Made by a program: the position numbers and the translations under genes. From positions 1-22,120 of IMG/VR virus record IMGVR_UViG_3300042154_001357: a stretch of 22,120 nt of DNA. The stretch is one strand, 5' to 3'. The notes under the pieces were generated by a model. The model was not told the DNA's origin. It saw only the letters and a program-made list of their open reading frames with translations, and did no database searches. Shown here one piece after another: positions 1 to 8,064 of this stretch (positions within the stretch are counted from its first letter, which is position 1; each line of letters starts with the position of its first letter). This DNA comes from a virus.

Positions 1-436
1 ATATTTGCCCTAAAAGATAATTTGCTATTATATTTCCAATTACATTTACAGTTCCTAATCCATTTTTATATATTCCATAGCCATTGTTTGTACCACTAGG
101 GCCTCCATTGCCTGTAAAAAAATTACCAATTAAATTTAATGTTTGTCCTGATGAAATAGAAACATACATTAAAAAATTTGTTGCAATAGTTGGAGTTCCA
201 TACCAACCATTAGTAGCAGTTAATGTTAACCCTGATGTTGTTGTAACTTGAAAAATTCCACCATTAATGCCCCCTGCTCTTTGACTTACATTTATGCTAT
301 TTACAGTAAAATTTATATCACAAGTTACAGTCTTGCCATCAGCATATACGTCATCTCCAGCAGCAGGCAAAGTACCTCCGTCCCAAGTTGCCGTATTACT
401 CCAATTACCCGTTGCTACTGCGTATCTTACCGCCAT
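1..436 (-). CDS. Phage tail fibre/adhesin-like protein, 3' end beyond the window
   Basis: The reading frame begins at the ATG at 436 and stays open for 145 codons to the left edge, so the C-terminus is missing. The N-terminus reads MAVRYAVATGNWSNTATWDG, followed by a GDDVYADG stretch, and the rest is rich in Asn, Gly, Thr and Ser with short alternating hydrophobic strands, as in beta-helical fibres. The opening 'GNWSNTATWDGG...AAGDDV' is a pattern I associate with adhesin or fibre-like repeats in Bacteroidota. The gene starts 2 bases after the stop of the 60-residue gene upstream and is the last visible gene of the tail block. A role in host binding is inferred from position and composition; no catalytic motif is visible. 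Confidence 0.65.
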   Translation of the reverse strand, partial: MAVRYAVATGNWSNTATWDGGTLPAAGDDVYADGKTVTCDINFTVNSINVSQRAGGINGGIFQVTTTSGLTLTATNGWYGTPTIATNFLMYVSISSGQTLNLIGNFFTGNGGPSGTNNGYGIYKNGLGTVNVIGNIIANYLLGQI

Positions 437-438
437 AA

Positions 439-621
439 TTATTCAGGATTAGCAAAAGCTTGCGCCAATGTAAAGGCTTCCGCTAGTGTCAAATTTACTT
501 GTGTGTCTGATTTTACATCTACTCTATTGCCATCAACATCAAGATACCAACAAGTCATAACTAAGGCATAAAGATTGTTGTTTATTTCGTTGCAAACAAA
601 TGCGTATTTATAATCTATCAT
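439..621 (-). CDS. Small conserved-looking phage protein, unknown function
   Basis: This is a 60-residue ORF squeezed between two fibre genes, 6 bases after the upstream stop and 2 bases before the next start, which argues that it is translated. The N-terminal half (MIDYKYAFVCNEINNNLYAL) looks like beta strands, and residues 44-57 (LTLAEAFTLAQAFA) form a likely amphipathic helix. There is no signal peptide, membrane segment or catalytic motif. It could be a small fibre-associated protein or fibre chaperone, but this rests on position only. Confidence 0.55.
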   Translation of the reverse strand: MIDYKYAFVCNEINNNLYALVMTCWYLDVDGNRVDVKSDTQVNLTLAEAFTLAQAFANPE

Positions 622-627
622 AATTTA

Positions 628-2208
628 TTAAATATAAGTTAAACTTGCTCTATTATCCCAAATTCCACTTGCGTGTTCTACTACTGAACTTCCATCAGAT
701 GAAATTGTTAATCTTGTTATTGTCCAACCAGTTGAACTTGTTGGTGTACCTGCTACCGCATAACCTAAATAGTCATAAGGACTTGCAAAATCGTGTTCTC
801 TATCTTTGGCAGTAGATAAAACTAAGTTTCCACTTGTTAATATATTATTGCCATTAATAGTTTGTATATTAGTTCCGCTTACTAGCAAATCTTGTTTGCC
901 ATTAAACGTACTCCAATTACTTGAGCTTAACTTTCCTGTATTAGTAGCACTAGCAACAGGTAAATTAAACGTGTGAGTATCATCTACACTATTAATAGCA
1001 AAGTCAGAACCAGTTGTTCCAGTAGCTAAATACTGAACTTGTGCGGTTAAGCCATTTAATGCGTTTAATCCTGTGCTAAAATTAGTAATTATTTGGCAAA
1101 GATGACTATCTTCTGTATGTAATTTTATTGTTTTTGAACTATGATTAACATAAATCTCTATTGCTAACCTATCTCCTATATTTAAAGTAGTTGTTGGAAT
1201 AGTAACAGGAGTAAAATAAGCATCTATTAAAGTTCCATTAGTAATAGCTTCAGGTGCTGTACTATTAGTTCCTAATAAAGTAAATGTACTTGTTATTGCA
1301 GAATATTTATAAATATTTACATAAAATGAAGGTGTTCCGCCTGATGAACTAGATTGAAAGAAAAATTCTAAATTCCAGTTACCACTTGGTACAGATAATA
1401 AACCCGGGTCTCCTACGTCTGTTATAAATCTAGCTATAACACCATCTGCACTAATAGTAAAATCAGTTCCTGTACCAATAACAGGATTTCTACTCATTTC
1501 ATAATAAGTATTACCTCCAATAGTACCTTGAGATACACTTCCATTAAGATAATAACTTAATGCAGAGCCACCTCCAGTTGAAGTAGGTAAAGTAGCTAAT
1601 TGACCATCTCCTCTTACATATTGAGAAGCTACACCAGCACCTGTTACAGCAATAGCTCCACTAGATGTAATAGGACTATTAGAAACAGTAAATGCACTAG
1701 GCATAGTTAATCCTACACTAGTTACAGTTCCACTAACAGAAGTACCTAAAGTACCATCTCCTTTAATATATTGAGCAGAAGTACCATTTGGGTCATCAAG
1801 CTTTGCATCTAAAGCAGCCTGTAAATCAGTTTGAGATGATAATGTTCCTAAGATAGTTCCCCATACAGGGTCTGAACCACCAACTTGAACATAAACAGTT
1901 CCACTCCATCTATATAATAGACTTGTATTAATGGTAATATATATCTTACCAGTCTCTCCTGTCACAGGTAAAGCAGCATAATTAGCTACCTCAATAACAT
2001 CATCAACATAAGAAGGTAAGTAACTTGCATCAATCTTTGTAGAGCCATTTAAAGGGGCATAGCCGTTAGCAATACCTTTATTGGAGTTATTCTCTACACT
2101 AGCATTGATAGTCCTTAAAACCTCTTGTAATTTATTACCAGTAATATCCTCCGTTACGTTGGTATAAATCTTAGAGTTTATATAATTATCTAAATCTGTC
2201 TTATTCAT
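628..2208 (-). CDS. Tail fibre / receptor-binding protein
   Basis: A 526-residue long tail fibre. Residues 1-45 look like a helical or coiled baseplate-attachment segment. Residues 49-106 carry the fibre motif 'GYAPLNGSTKIDASYLPSYV' followed by GETGKIYI and a YRWSGTVYV strand, a module seen at the N-terminal side of many phage receptor-binding proteins. Two related repeats follow, SAQYIKGDGTL (about 144-154) and SQYVRGDGQL (about 195-204). A jelly-roll-like Ser/Thr/Gly-rich domain spans about 215-375. A second linker (THTFNLPVASATNTGKLSSS, 411-430) precedes a C-terminal domain (471-526) ending WDNRASLTYI. It follows the baseplate genes with a 2-base gap. Trimerisation and host-surface recognition are inferred from family behaviour; the polysaccharide or protein receptor cannot be told. 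Confidence 0.8.
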   Translation of the reverse strand: MNKTDLDNYINSKIYTNVTEDITGNKLQEVLRTINASVENNSNKGIANGYAPLNGSTKIDASYLPSYVDDVIEVANYAALPVTGETGKIYITINTSLLYRWSGTVYVQVGGSDPVWGTILGTLSSQTDLQAALDAKLDDPNGTSAQYIKGDGTLGTSVSGTVTSVGLTMPSAFTVSNSPITSSGAIAVTGAGVASQYVRGDGQLATLPTSTGGGSALSYYLNGSVSQGTIGGNTYYEMSRNPVIGTGTDFTISADGVIARFITDVGDPGLLSVPSGNWNLEFFFQSSSSGGTPSFYVNIYKYSAITSTFTLLGTNSTAPEAITNGTLIDAYFTPVTIPTTTLNIGDRLAIEIYVNHSSKTIKLHTEDSHLCQIITNFSTGLNALNGLTAQVQYLATGTTGSDFAINSVDDTHTFNLPVASATNTGKLSSSNWSTFNGKQDLLVSGTNIQTINGNNILTSGNLVLSTAKDREHDFASPYDYLGYAVAGTPTSSTGWTITRLTISSDGSSVVEHASGIWDNRASLTYI

Positions 2209-2210
2209 AA

Positions 2211-2720
2211 TTAATTAAATGAATCATCAAATGCTTTTTGGTCATACGACTTACCTTGTGCTAATGCAATAGAGTAACTTCCTACACCTGTTCCTAAAGT
2301 TTTAAAGTAATTTACAAGTAAAATATCATCAATTAACTTGGTATTGTATGTAAATTCTATATTTTTTACATTAGTACCCTGATTTAAAGAGATATTACTA
2401 TCCTTACACAAAGTTACTAATTTTTCAAGACTTCCGTATAATTGTATGCAAACATCGTAAACATTTTGTCCCTCAATACCAGTATAAGTTTTAATATACT
2501 GCGTTTCAGGAACTGTTTCAGTAGTTATAACAACAATTCTCTTTACTACATAATCACTATCGTAATAAACTATCTGTCCTGAAACAGTAGCCATATCTAT
2601 ATCTAAATTTAATATAGGATTATCATATACAAGCTTTATCAATAATTCCATAGAATTATATGTAGCCATACACACATCTGATAATGTCTGTTTAGATAAT
2701 ATTCTATATTCTAACTGCAT
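2211..2720 (-). CDS. Baseplate protein with two LysM-like repeats (gpX/gp53-like)
   Basis: A 169-residue protein in the position where contractile-tail phages often encode a LysM-type baseplate protein (P2 gpX or T4 gp53). Two internal repeats are visible: about 6-50, with LSDVCMATYNSMELLIKLVY, and about 78-130, with VYDVCIQLYGSLEKLVTLCK. Each has the LysM pattern of a short helix, a Y-x-S-x-E-x-L turn, a second helix and a following strand. In contractile tails such domains hold hub or wedge parts together rather than binding peptidoglycan. Its start overlaps the end of the gp25-like gene by 17 bases, suggesting coupled translation. The LysM assignment is by pattern only; an unrelated duplicated fold is possible. 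Confidence 0.6.
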   Translation of the reverse strand: MQLEYRILSKQTLSDVCMATYNSMELLIKLVYDNPILNLDIDMATVSGQIVYYDSDYVVKRIVVITTETVPETQYIKTYTGIEGQNVYDVCIQLYGSLEKLVTLCKDSNISLNQGTNVKNIEFTYNTKLIDDILLVNYFKTLGTGVGSYSIALAQGKSYDQKAFDDSFN

Positions 2721-3027
2721 CAGTTTCTAAGTTTAAATTATTTTCATAATCAAATGTGAAATTTGAATTAGTGCTGCTATAACCATCAGCTTGTAATTGT
2801 AATTGCATATTTCTACTTAAATTACCTTTATCAATACCATTAGTTCCATTACCACTTAAATATTTTTGTATATTAAGACCACAAGCAGGATATTCTTTCC
2901 ACCATCCAGCAGCAGAATAAACTATATCTAATATGTGTTGTTGGTCGCTAAAATCAACAAAGAAATCCCCTGCTACAATTAATACATCTCCATTTGATGA
3001 TTGCTTAAAGTCTTTTGCTGCTGCCAT
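2704..3027 (-). CDS. Baseplate wedge / sheath initiator, gp25-like
   Basis: A 107-residue protein of the usual gp25/gpW size. The central part has the gp25-like order: an acidic strand (residues 18-28, VAGDFFVDFSD), a helix (DQQHILDIVYSAAGWWKEYP) and then a CGLNIQKYLSG segment. This resembles the 'Q-x-I-x-x-I-L-x-x-x-x-G-x-W-x-x-x-P-x-x-G' pattern around the EPR-type core of sheath initiators, though a true EPR triad is not seen. In contractile tails this protein links the baseplate wedge to the first sheath ring. It is followed by the LysM-like gene (17-base overlap) and preceded by the spike gene (stop and start meet at 3027), matching the usual V-W baseplate order. Confidence 0.6.
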   Translation of the reverse strand: MAAAKDFKQSSNGDVLIVAGDFFVDFSDQQHILDIVYSAAGWWKEYPACGLNIQKYLSGNGTNGIDKGNLSRNMQLQLQADGYSSTNSNFTFDYENNLNLETDAVRI

Positions 3028-3563
3028 TATATACCTTGTTTAATTTTAGTATTTTCTATTTCTGATTGTATTGTTGGTGTTAATGGAGGTGTTGGTGGCA
3101 AAGGAACTGGAGTTACAGCTAGTCCCCAAGTAATAATAGTATTTATTTTATTTTCTAAATTATTTAATTTAGTAACTAAATCACTAACTTTTACCAATCC
3201 ATTAAAACTACCATCTCCTAATAACAATTCATTTTCAGTCATTAATATTTCAAACTGACCTATTGTTATTCTAACCTTATCAATATCACTATATTGCACA
3301 ACAAAATAATCATTTTTATTTGTCATAGCAACTATTACTGTACTTCCTTCACTTGGAATTAATATAAATCCATCATTAGGGCAAGCTAATAAATTAACAG
3401 TTAAATTAGCACTAAAATCTCCCGATAAAGGTTTTACTATTGCAGTTCTAGTTGTTTCATCTACACTTATTACTTCTGATTCTATTATAGAAACATAATC
3501 TTTACCAAACACTCCTGCTAATCTTTGTATACCTTCTTTTATACCTCTATTGTCTACACTCAT
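3027..3563 (-). CDS. Baseplate spike / assembly protein V-like
   Basis: A 178-residue central spike protein. Residues about 24-92 form an OB-fold-like beta barrel (DYVSIIESEVISVDETTRTA ... PSEGSTVIVAMTNKNDYFVV), the typical N-terminal domain of P2 gpV/Mu gp45-type spikes. Strands 95-118 (VRITIGQFEILMTENELLLG) resemble the short beta-helix. Residues 126-145 (VSDLVTKLNNLENKINTIIT) form a predicted coiled coil, followed by a proline-rich tail (152-164). No HxH iron-binding apex motif is visible, so the tip may be formed differently or by another protein. It overlaps the hub gene by 4 bases and abuts the gp25-like gene, the standard order of a contractile-tail baseplate. Confidence 0.75.
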   Translation of the reverse strand: MSVDNRGIKEGIQRLAGVFGKDYVSIIESEVISVDETTRTAIVKPLSGDFSANLTVNLLACPNDGFILIPSEGSTVIVAMTNKNDYFVVQYSDIDKVRITIGQFEILMTENELLLGDGSFNGLVKVSDLVTKLNNLENKINTIITWGLAVTPVPLPPTPPLTPTIQSEIENTKIKQGI

Positions 3564-4780
3564 AAACCTCTAGCTATTTCTTCTGAACTTAAAAAATCTA
3601 CTCTTAAATCTAAATAAACTTCTTGTCTAAATCCACTCATTCCAAAAGTAGTTCTAACTGATTTTACTTTAAACTTACCAGTCCTTTCAGGGATAATCTC
3701 ATCAATTATTTGAACAGTATCTCCATGTTTAACCATTGGTAATCCAAAGGTAGTGAATTTACCCCTCCACCCATCATAACTAATACGCTTAATTTCTTTA
3801 TCAACATATTCTATTAATGTTTCTTTTTCCATTTTCATTCCATTAATAGTTCTAATCTCTCCATCAAATGCAGTAGGCTTTTCTTCAATAGGAACTATCT
3901 TTAATTGCCTTTCTGTACTTAACCCTTCATAGTAAGCAAAATAATGTAACTTATCTGTTTTAAACTTTGTAGTTCCATCTTTATTTTTTTTACCTGAAAC
4001 CTCTATTAATTGAGATGATTTTACCTCTATGCCTATTCTTACATCATCTGTTCTCTTATAAAGCAAATCATCATCAATAATGTTATATTGAAATTTAAAT
4101 ACATGGTCTACATTATCTTGTGGATAATAAACAAGATAGGCACATCTCAACTCATTATTTCTGATAAAACTCTCAAATCTAAAATCTCTTTGTATTCTTT
4201 CTAATACTTGTGCAACAGTTTCATTTCTAGTAGTAAAATCCCCTACTTTAGTAGAAACAAAATTACTCATTGTTAAAGGCTGATTAGGAACTAATTTAAG
4301 CATCTCTGTGAGCATTTCTTCTATTGTCCCACTATAAGTCTTATTTGGAGCTTGAACCTGCTTTAAAAGCCACATTTTGTCCTCAAACTGGATTTCAATA
4401 GGCATCCTGTTATCTACATTAGAAATATAACCATCAAATACTGTATTATATTCAGTAACTTCTTCTCTTTGATTATCTGTTGTAAATATTTCATAAGTAT
4501 AACCTAAATCAATCTTTATAGAATCTCCCCTTAATATTAATGGCTCTCCTAACTCATCTCCTGATATAATATTTCTTCCTTCAAATGTTATATTTTTACC
4601 AAACTCATCTTCATAATAAATCTTTTTAGGCATAATCATTTTACCAGTATCAGTAAGATTTTGCCATGATGAATTTATTTCTATATCATTAACAAAGTCA
4701 AAAACAATTATCCTATTCCTATTAGGATAACTCTCTGTTGGCTTTTGAGTTAATTTAATATAACTTCTAAGTATTAACAT
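3560..4780 (-). CDS. Baseplate hub protein, gpD/gp27-like
   Basis: A 406-residue hub protein lying directly upstream of the spike gene, as P2 gpD and Mu gp44 do. The N-terminal part (about 22-135) is beta-rich and alternates polar and hydrophobic residues (RIIVFDFVNDIEINSSWQNL), followed by a domain with GTIEEMLTEMLKLVPNQPLT and then VAQVLERIQRDFRFESFIRN (about 193-212), a pattern typical of late-control D hubs. The C-terminal part (about 330-395) has a GLPMVKHGDTVQIIDEIIPE strand pair and a final FRQEVYLDLRV strand. The hub sits under the tail tube and carries the spike. The 4-base overlap with the spike gene indicates translational coupling. Confidence 0.75.
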   Translation of the reverse strand: MLILRSYIKLTQKPTESYPNRNRIIVFDFVNDIEINSSWQNLTDTGKMIMPKKIYYEDEFGKNITFEGRNIISGDELGEPLILRGDSIKIDLGYTYEIFTTDNQREEVTEYNTVFDGYISNVDNRMPIEIQFEDKMWLLKQVQAPNKTYSGTIEEMLTEMLKLVPNQPLTMSNFVSTKVGDFTTRNETVAQVLERIQRDFRFESFIRNNELRCAYLVYYPQDNVDHVFKFQYNIIDDDLLYKRTDDVRIGIEVKSSQLIEVSGKKNKDGTTKFKTDKLHYFAYYEGLSTERQLKIVPIEEKPTAFDGEIRTINGMKMEKETLIEYVDKEIKRISYDGWRGKFTTFGLPMVKHGDTVQIIDEIIPERTGKFKVKSVRTTFGMSGFRQEVYLDLRVDFLSSEEIARGL

Positions 4781-4786
4781 TTAATT

Positions 4787-5578
4787 TTAAATAAAAGGTA
4801 TATAACTTCTGTTAATTGCTTTTTTATTTTCACTATTTGTATTGTTAATTACAAATGGTGTATCAGAAATAGCATTTATTTCAAATGGCTGTGAGCTATA
4901 TTGACCTTCTAATTGCGGAAATTCATAATCTGTAATAACCATTTCATAAACACAAAATTGCCATAAATACCAACTATTAACAGTTAAAGATTTATTTAAT
5001 TGACACATTTGAAACAAATCATTTACTGTACTTTGTCCTTTATCAATTTTAAATTGAGGATATTTTCCATTACTATTAGTAATAACTCCTTTTATATTTA
5101 TTTTAAAATCTCCATCACTAATATATTCTTTTACAGTTCCATTTCTACCTTGTATAGCAGTAGTTATTATATTTTTACTTTGAGTAACTGTAAATAATAC
5201 AGTAGGTATTTTTATATTAATAACAGTTCCTATATCTGCCGTAAAAGATACATCTAAATCACTAAATACTGCTGTATTTAAAAAAGATTCATATTGAGGT
5301 AAAAAAGGATGAGTTTTAGGACTATCTTGTACAGGAGGATTAGGTATTTTTGAATTATAAAGATTTGTTTCTGTTTTTGTTTTTTCTTCTTTTGCTTTTT
5401 TAACCCTTTTTTCTGCTGCATTTATACCCGGACTATAAACAAGAGTTTTTAAACCTCTTAATCCCCATGTAGTAACAATTAATTTACCAGTATTTATTGC
5501 TTGTTCTTTTGTTTTAGGGATACTTACATTTAAAGTATCTTGTAATATCCTTTCAGGATTTAATAAATATTTTGCCAT
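4787..5578 (-). CDS. DUF6046-like tail protein between tape measure and hub
   Basis: A 263-residue protein following the tape measure gene by 3 bases and preceding the hub by 6. Residues 55-75 are a highly charged helix (AEKRVKKAKEEKTKTETN), followed by a proline-rich linker (79-94). The core (about 105-245) contains FTVTQSKNIITTAIQGRNGT and VKEYISDGDFKINIKGVI, a pattern I associate with the Bacteroidota phage family DUF6046. Position suggests the counterpart of the tube-to-hub proteins (P2 gpU, Mu gp43 or T4 gp48/gp54 area). No catalytic residues are apparent. The family call is from memory of the pattern and is moderate; a structural baseplate or tube-cap role is inferred from position. Confidence 0.6.
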   Translation of the reverse strand: MAKYLLNPERILQDTLNVSIPKTKEQAINTGKLIVTTWGLRGLKTLVYSPGINAAEKRVKKAKEEKTKTETNLYNSKIPNPPVQDSPKTHPFLPQYESFLNTAVFSDLDVSFTADIGTVINIKIPTVLFTVTQSKNIITTAIQGRNGTVKEYISDGDFKINIKGVITNSNGKYPQFKIDKGQSTVNDLFQMCQLNKSLTVNSWYLWQFCVYEMVITDYEFPQLEGQYSSQPFEINAISDTPFVINNTNSENKKAINRSYIPFI

Positions 5579-5581
5579 GTC

Positions 5582-7492
5582 TTATTGAGTTGCTATATGG
5601 TTTGCATCATTTACTGCCATTAATAAAGCTTTACTTACTTCCTCTGCTATATTGTTGGCAAAATCTCTAGCAGCATTTTCTACTTTTACATTCTGTGTTT
5701 CTATTAACTTATTAATGTTAATATATATATTATGACCATATCCTTTTCCAACTCCTGCTGTGCTTTTACCTGCTTTAGTTTCATAGTCTTCTCCTTTTGC
5801 ACCTTTAATACCTTTTTCTTTAGTTCCTTTAACTCTTTTCATATAATCTGATAAAGATTCTATGTTAGGATTATAAGGTTCTGATGTTCCTCCAAAAAAT
5901 TCTAAACTATTAATATTTTTAGATTTTTCAGGTTTAGCAAATATACTATCATTATATGCTTTTTCTGCTTCAGCAATACCTCCCATTACATCTAAGAATG
6001 GTTTTTTTAATGTAAGGCTCATAGCAGTACCATAAACACTAGCTATTTCCATGTGTCCATGAATAGCAGAATTAAATGCCATAAAAGCATAATATCCTGC
6101 TTCAAAAGGAACTACTATTGCATCATATAATAATTTAGCTGTTGTTTTTAATATTGGCCATGAAGCATTAAGAACTCCTCTAAATTGGTCATATTCACTA
6201 TAAGCATAAGCTATTGTTCCTGCCAATGCAGAAATCATAATAATAACTTCAGGAATACCTGTTGCCCATAATGCAGCAGCTACTGCAAAAATACCTGAAC
6301 TTAAAAGATAAGAACCTACTGTTGCTAATGTTAATCCTCCTGCTAATATCGTTAATCCTACTGCTAATCCTCTAGCTACTGAATCATGGTCTTTTAAATA
6401 TTTAGCGCCTTCAGATAGTTTTTGATAAAAAGCTGTTAATCCTTTTATAACGCCTAATTGTAATCCTTTAGTAGTCTCTCCTAAATGATATTGGAAATCT
6501 AATAAAGCATTATTCATTAAGTTAGTTTGTACTGTAATGCTCTCTCTAGCTGCTTCTACTCCTCCTGCAAATTCCTTTTTTAATTGTTCAGCAAATTTAG
6601 GTAAGAAATCCTCACTTAATATTTTACCTTGTTTCATCATTTCCATAAATGTACCTGATGTCATTCCCATAGCTCGTGAAGCTATACCTAACGCACCCGG
6701 TAATCTATTTCCTAACTGTCTGTTTAACTCTTCTGCACTTACCTTACCCTTACTCATCATTTGCTGTAAAGCATACATAGTACCCTCTGTTTCATCAGCA
6801 GATAAATGCAATACAGTAGAAGCCATTGATACACCTTCAAATATCTTTCTTACACCTTCTCCTGCATAAGAAGTTCCCATAGCAGCACCTTGCATCCTTG
6901 CAAAGGCTTTTGCTGTGGTTAATAAATCTAATCCTAATTCATTTGCTTTTTGTTTTGCATATTCAAAATCTGCTCCTCCCTGCCTTACACTTCCTGATGC
7001 AAAATTTAATTGGTTTTGAATTTCCTCTACTTTTCTAGTAGTTTCCATTACACCAGTGCCAAATTGGACTATCTTGTCCTTAGCATACATTAATGTAGAG
7101 TAAGAAATTAAATCTTTAAAAACACTACTGGTTTCTTTAGTAGTTCTATTTGTATCTTTTAAAGTTTTATTTAATTTCTCTGCATTTCTTACTGCCTGAT
7201 TAGAATCATTAGCAACATCTTTTATATTTTTAGCTATCTGTTTTGTTGAAGTATTAGAAGCAGTAGATTTAAATGCTTCCCCCATATTCATTACAGCTAC
7301 TGAAACCTTACGTGATGATACCATCATAGTTTCATTAGCAGCAACAGCAATATTAGCTAAACTTCTATAACTGATTTTAGCTTTATCTACTGATGTATTT
7401 AACCTTTCTGTAAGTAATATTAAGCTGCTAAGCTTATTAGACATTAAGTCATTTAAGTCTAAGGTATACCTAACATTATTTTCAACATTCAT
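5582..7492 (-). CDS. Tail tape measure protein
   Basis: A 636-residue tape measure protein. The N-terminus (1-150) is helical and coiled-coil-like. Residues about 150-340 match the tape-measure N-terminal domain, including LGLDLLTTAKAFARMQGAAM and VSAEELNRQLGNRLPGALGI. A hydrophobic stretch (about 374-432) has two or three potential membrane-spanning segments, as in many tape measures that enter the host membrane. The C-terminus (575-636) is Lys/Gly-rich and then helical. At about 0.15 nm per residue the length predicts a tail of roughly 95 nm (inference). The gene starts 2 bases after the stop of the frameshifted chaperone extension, the normal order. No lysozyme or peptidase motif is visible inside it. 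Confidence 0.92.
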   Translation of the reverse strand: MNVENNVRYTLDLNDLMSNKLSSLILLTERLNTSVDKAKISYRSLANIAVAANETMMVSSRKVSVAVMNMGEAFKSTASNTSTKQIAKNIKDVANDSNQAVRNAEKLNKTLKDTNRTTKETSSVFKDLISYSTLMYAKDKIVQFGTGVMETTRKVEEIQNQLNFASGSVRQGGADFEYAKQKANELGLDLLTTAKAFARMQGAAMGTSYAGEGVRKIFEGVSMASTVLHLSADETEGTMYALQQMMSKGKVSAEELNRQLGNRLPGALGIASRAMGMTSGTFMEMMKQGKILSEDFLPKFAEQLKKEFAGGVEAARESITVQTNLMNNALLDFQYHLGETTKGLQLGVIKGLTAFYQKLSEGAKYLKDHDSVARGLAVGLTILAGGLTLATVGSYLLSSGIFAVAAALWATGIPEVIIMISALAGTIAYAYSEYDQFRGVLNASWPILKTTAKLLYDAIVVPFEAGYYAFMAFNSAIHGHMEIASVYGTAMSLTLKKPFLDVMGGIAEAEKAYNDSIFAKPEKSKNINSLEFFGGTSEPYNPNIESLSDYMKRVKGTKEKGIKGAKGEDYETKAGKSTAGVGKGYGHNIYININKLIETQNVKVENAARDFANNIAEEVSKALLMAVNDANHIATQ

Positions 7493-7494
7493 AG

Positions 7495-8012
7495 CTATTT
7501 CATTTTATCAAATTTCTTTAAACACCACTTTAACTCTCCCCACCTCATATAAAATTCTTCATCGCTCAATACATCAGGGTCAATCTTAAAAAAATAGCGA
7601 AGTAAAGCACTTATATGTCTTTCTTCGCTACTTTCATCAGTTATTTCGTATTGAGCTAACTTTTTTTTTGTTTTTCAGAATAGAATTTAACTAACTCGTT
7701 AGCTTTCATTAAAAATCCAAAATAAATCTTATCATTAGCAGGATTTTCATCTAAAATTCTTGAATCTGAATATTCTTTAATTAAACAAGTTTCTAATAAA
7801 ATGTTAGCAGCAGCAGTCCAGCTTTGTAAGCTCATATCCAATGCCCTCATTTTTACTAATCTGTCAGGGTCTTTCATGAAGCCTACTATCTCTTCTTTAT
7901 CTTCTGTTTCAAAAGTATAAACATATACTTCTTTGCCTAATTCTTTAGATAATCTTGCTCTTGTAGCTTCGTGGCTATTAATTTCCAAAGCTGTTTCTTT
8001 ATTTTTTTCCAT
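7495..8012 (-). CDS. Tail assembly chaperone, -1 frameshift fusion product (GT-like)
   Basis: The 118-residue upstream frame ends in ...SEKQKKS-stop within a run of nine A residues (minus strand, 7669-7661). A -1 slip at A-AAA-AAA gives AAG at 7662-7660 and then an open frame of 55 further codons to a TAG at 7497-7495. The product would be about 172 residues. The extension includes HISALLRYFF and DPDVLSDEEFYMRWGELKW, which look like protein-coding sequence and have no early ATG of their own. Such G/GT-type frameshift pairs between tail tube and tape measure genes are known in lambda, P2 and Mu-like phages; the longer form bridges tube subunits and tape measure during assembly. The frame change is read directly from sequence; its use in vivo is inferred. 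Confidence 0.75.
7595..7630 (-). repeat. Stem-loop downstream of the frameshift site
   Basis: An 8-base perfect stem (tagcgaag 7595-7602 with cttcgcta 7623-7630) is extended inward by aaag (7604-7607) paired with cttt (7619-7622), leaving one unpaired base at 7603 and an 11-base loop. In the minus-strand mRNA it begins about 30 bases after the slip site. This is further than the usual 5-9 bases for a stimulatory structure, so a role in frameshifting is possible but uncertain. Confidence 0.45.
7656..8012 (-). CDS. Tail assembly chaperone, short form (G-like)
   Basis: A 118-residue protein between tail tube and tape measure, the fixed position of tail assembly chaperones. The N-terminal half contains KELGKEVYVYTFETEDKEEI and VGFMKDPDRLVKMRALDM, followed by a helical C-terminal half (AANILLETCLIKEYSDSRIL, FGFLMKANELVKFYSEKQKK). 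It is acidic and helical, like other chaperones of this class that coat the tape measure and are absent from virions. It ends within the A-rich slip site, so it is the unshifted product of the pair. There is a 52-base gap after the tube gene, which holds only a weak inverted repeat. Confidence 0.75.
   Translation of the reverse strand: MEKNKETALEINSHEATRARLSKELGKEVYVYTFETEDKEEIVGFMKDPDRLVKMRALDMSLQSWTAAANILLETCLIKEYSDSRILDENPANDKIYFGFLMKANELVKFYSEKQKKS
7660..7670 (-). promoter_or_regulatory. Slippery site for -1 ribosomal frameshift
   Basis: On the minus strand the sequence is C followed by nine A residues and G, read in the zero frame as CAA AAA AAA AGT TAG. It contains the A-AAA-AAA(G) heptamer, one of the most efficient bacterial -1 slip sites, and lies immediately before the zero-frame stop. 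Shifting back one base joins the 118-codon frame to a 55-codon frame that ends just before the tape measure gene. A +2 shift would give the same fusion. Confidence 0.7.
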
Positions 8013-8064
8013 AATATTTTGTTGGTTTAGTCTTACGGGGCTAAATTACAAAATATTTTTAAAA

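Noticed and set aside
248-571. 107-codon plus-strand ORF at the left edge
   Set aside because: It lies opposite the partial fibre gene and the 60-residue gene, crosses both, and has low-complexity Ser/Tyr/Ile composition typical of an antisense shadow.
8023-8050. Inverted repeat (tttag/ctaaa) in the gap between tail tube and chaperone genes
   Set aside because: The stem is only 5 bp, mostly A/T, with a 10-base loop and no T run, so it does not meet the standard for a terminator.
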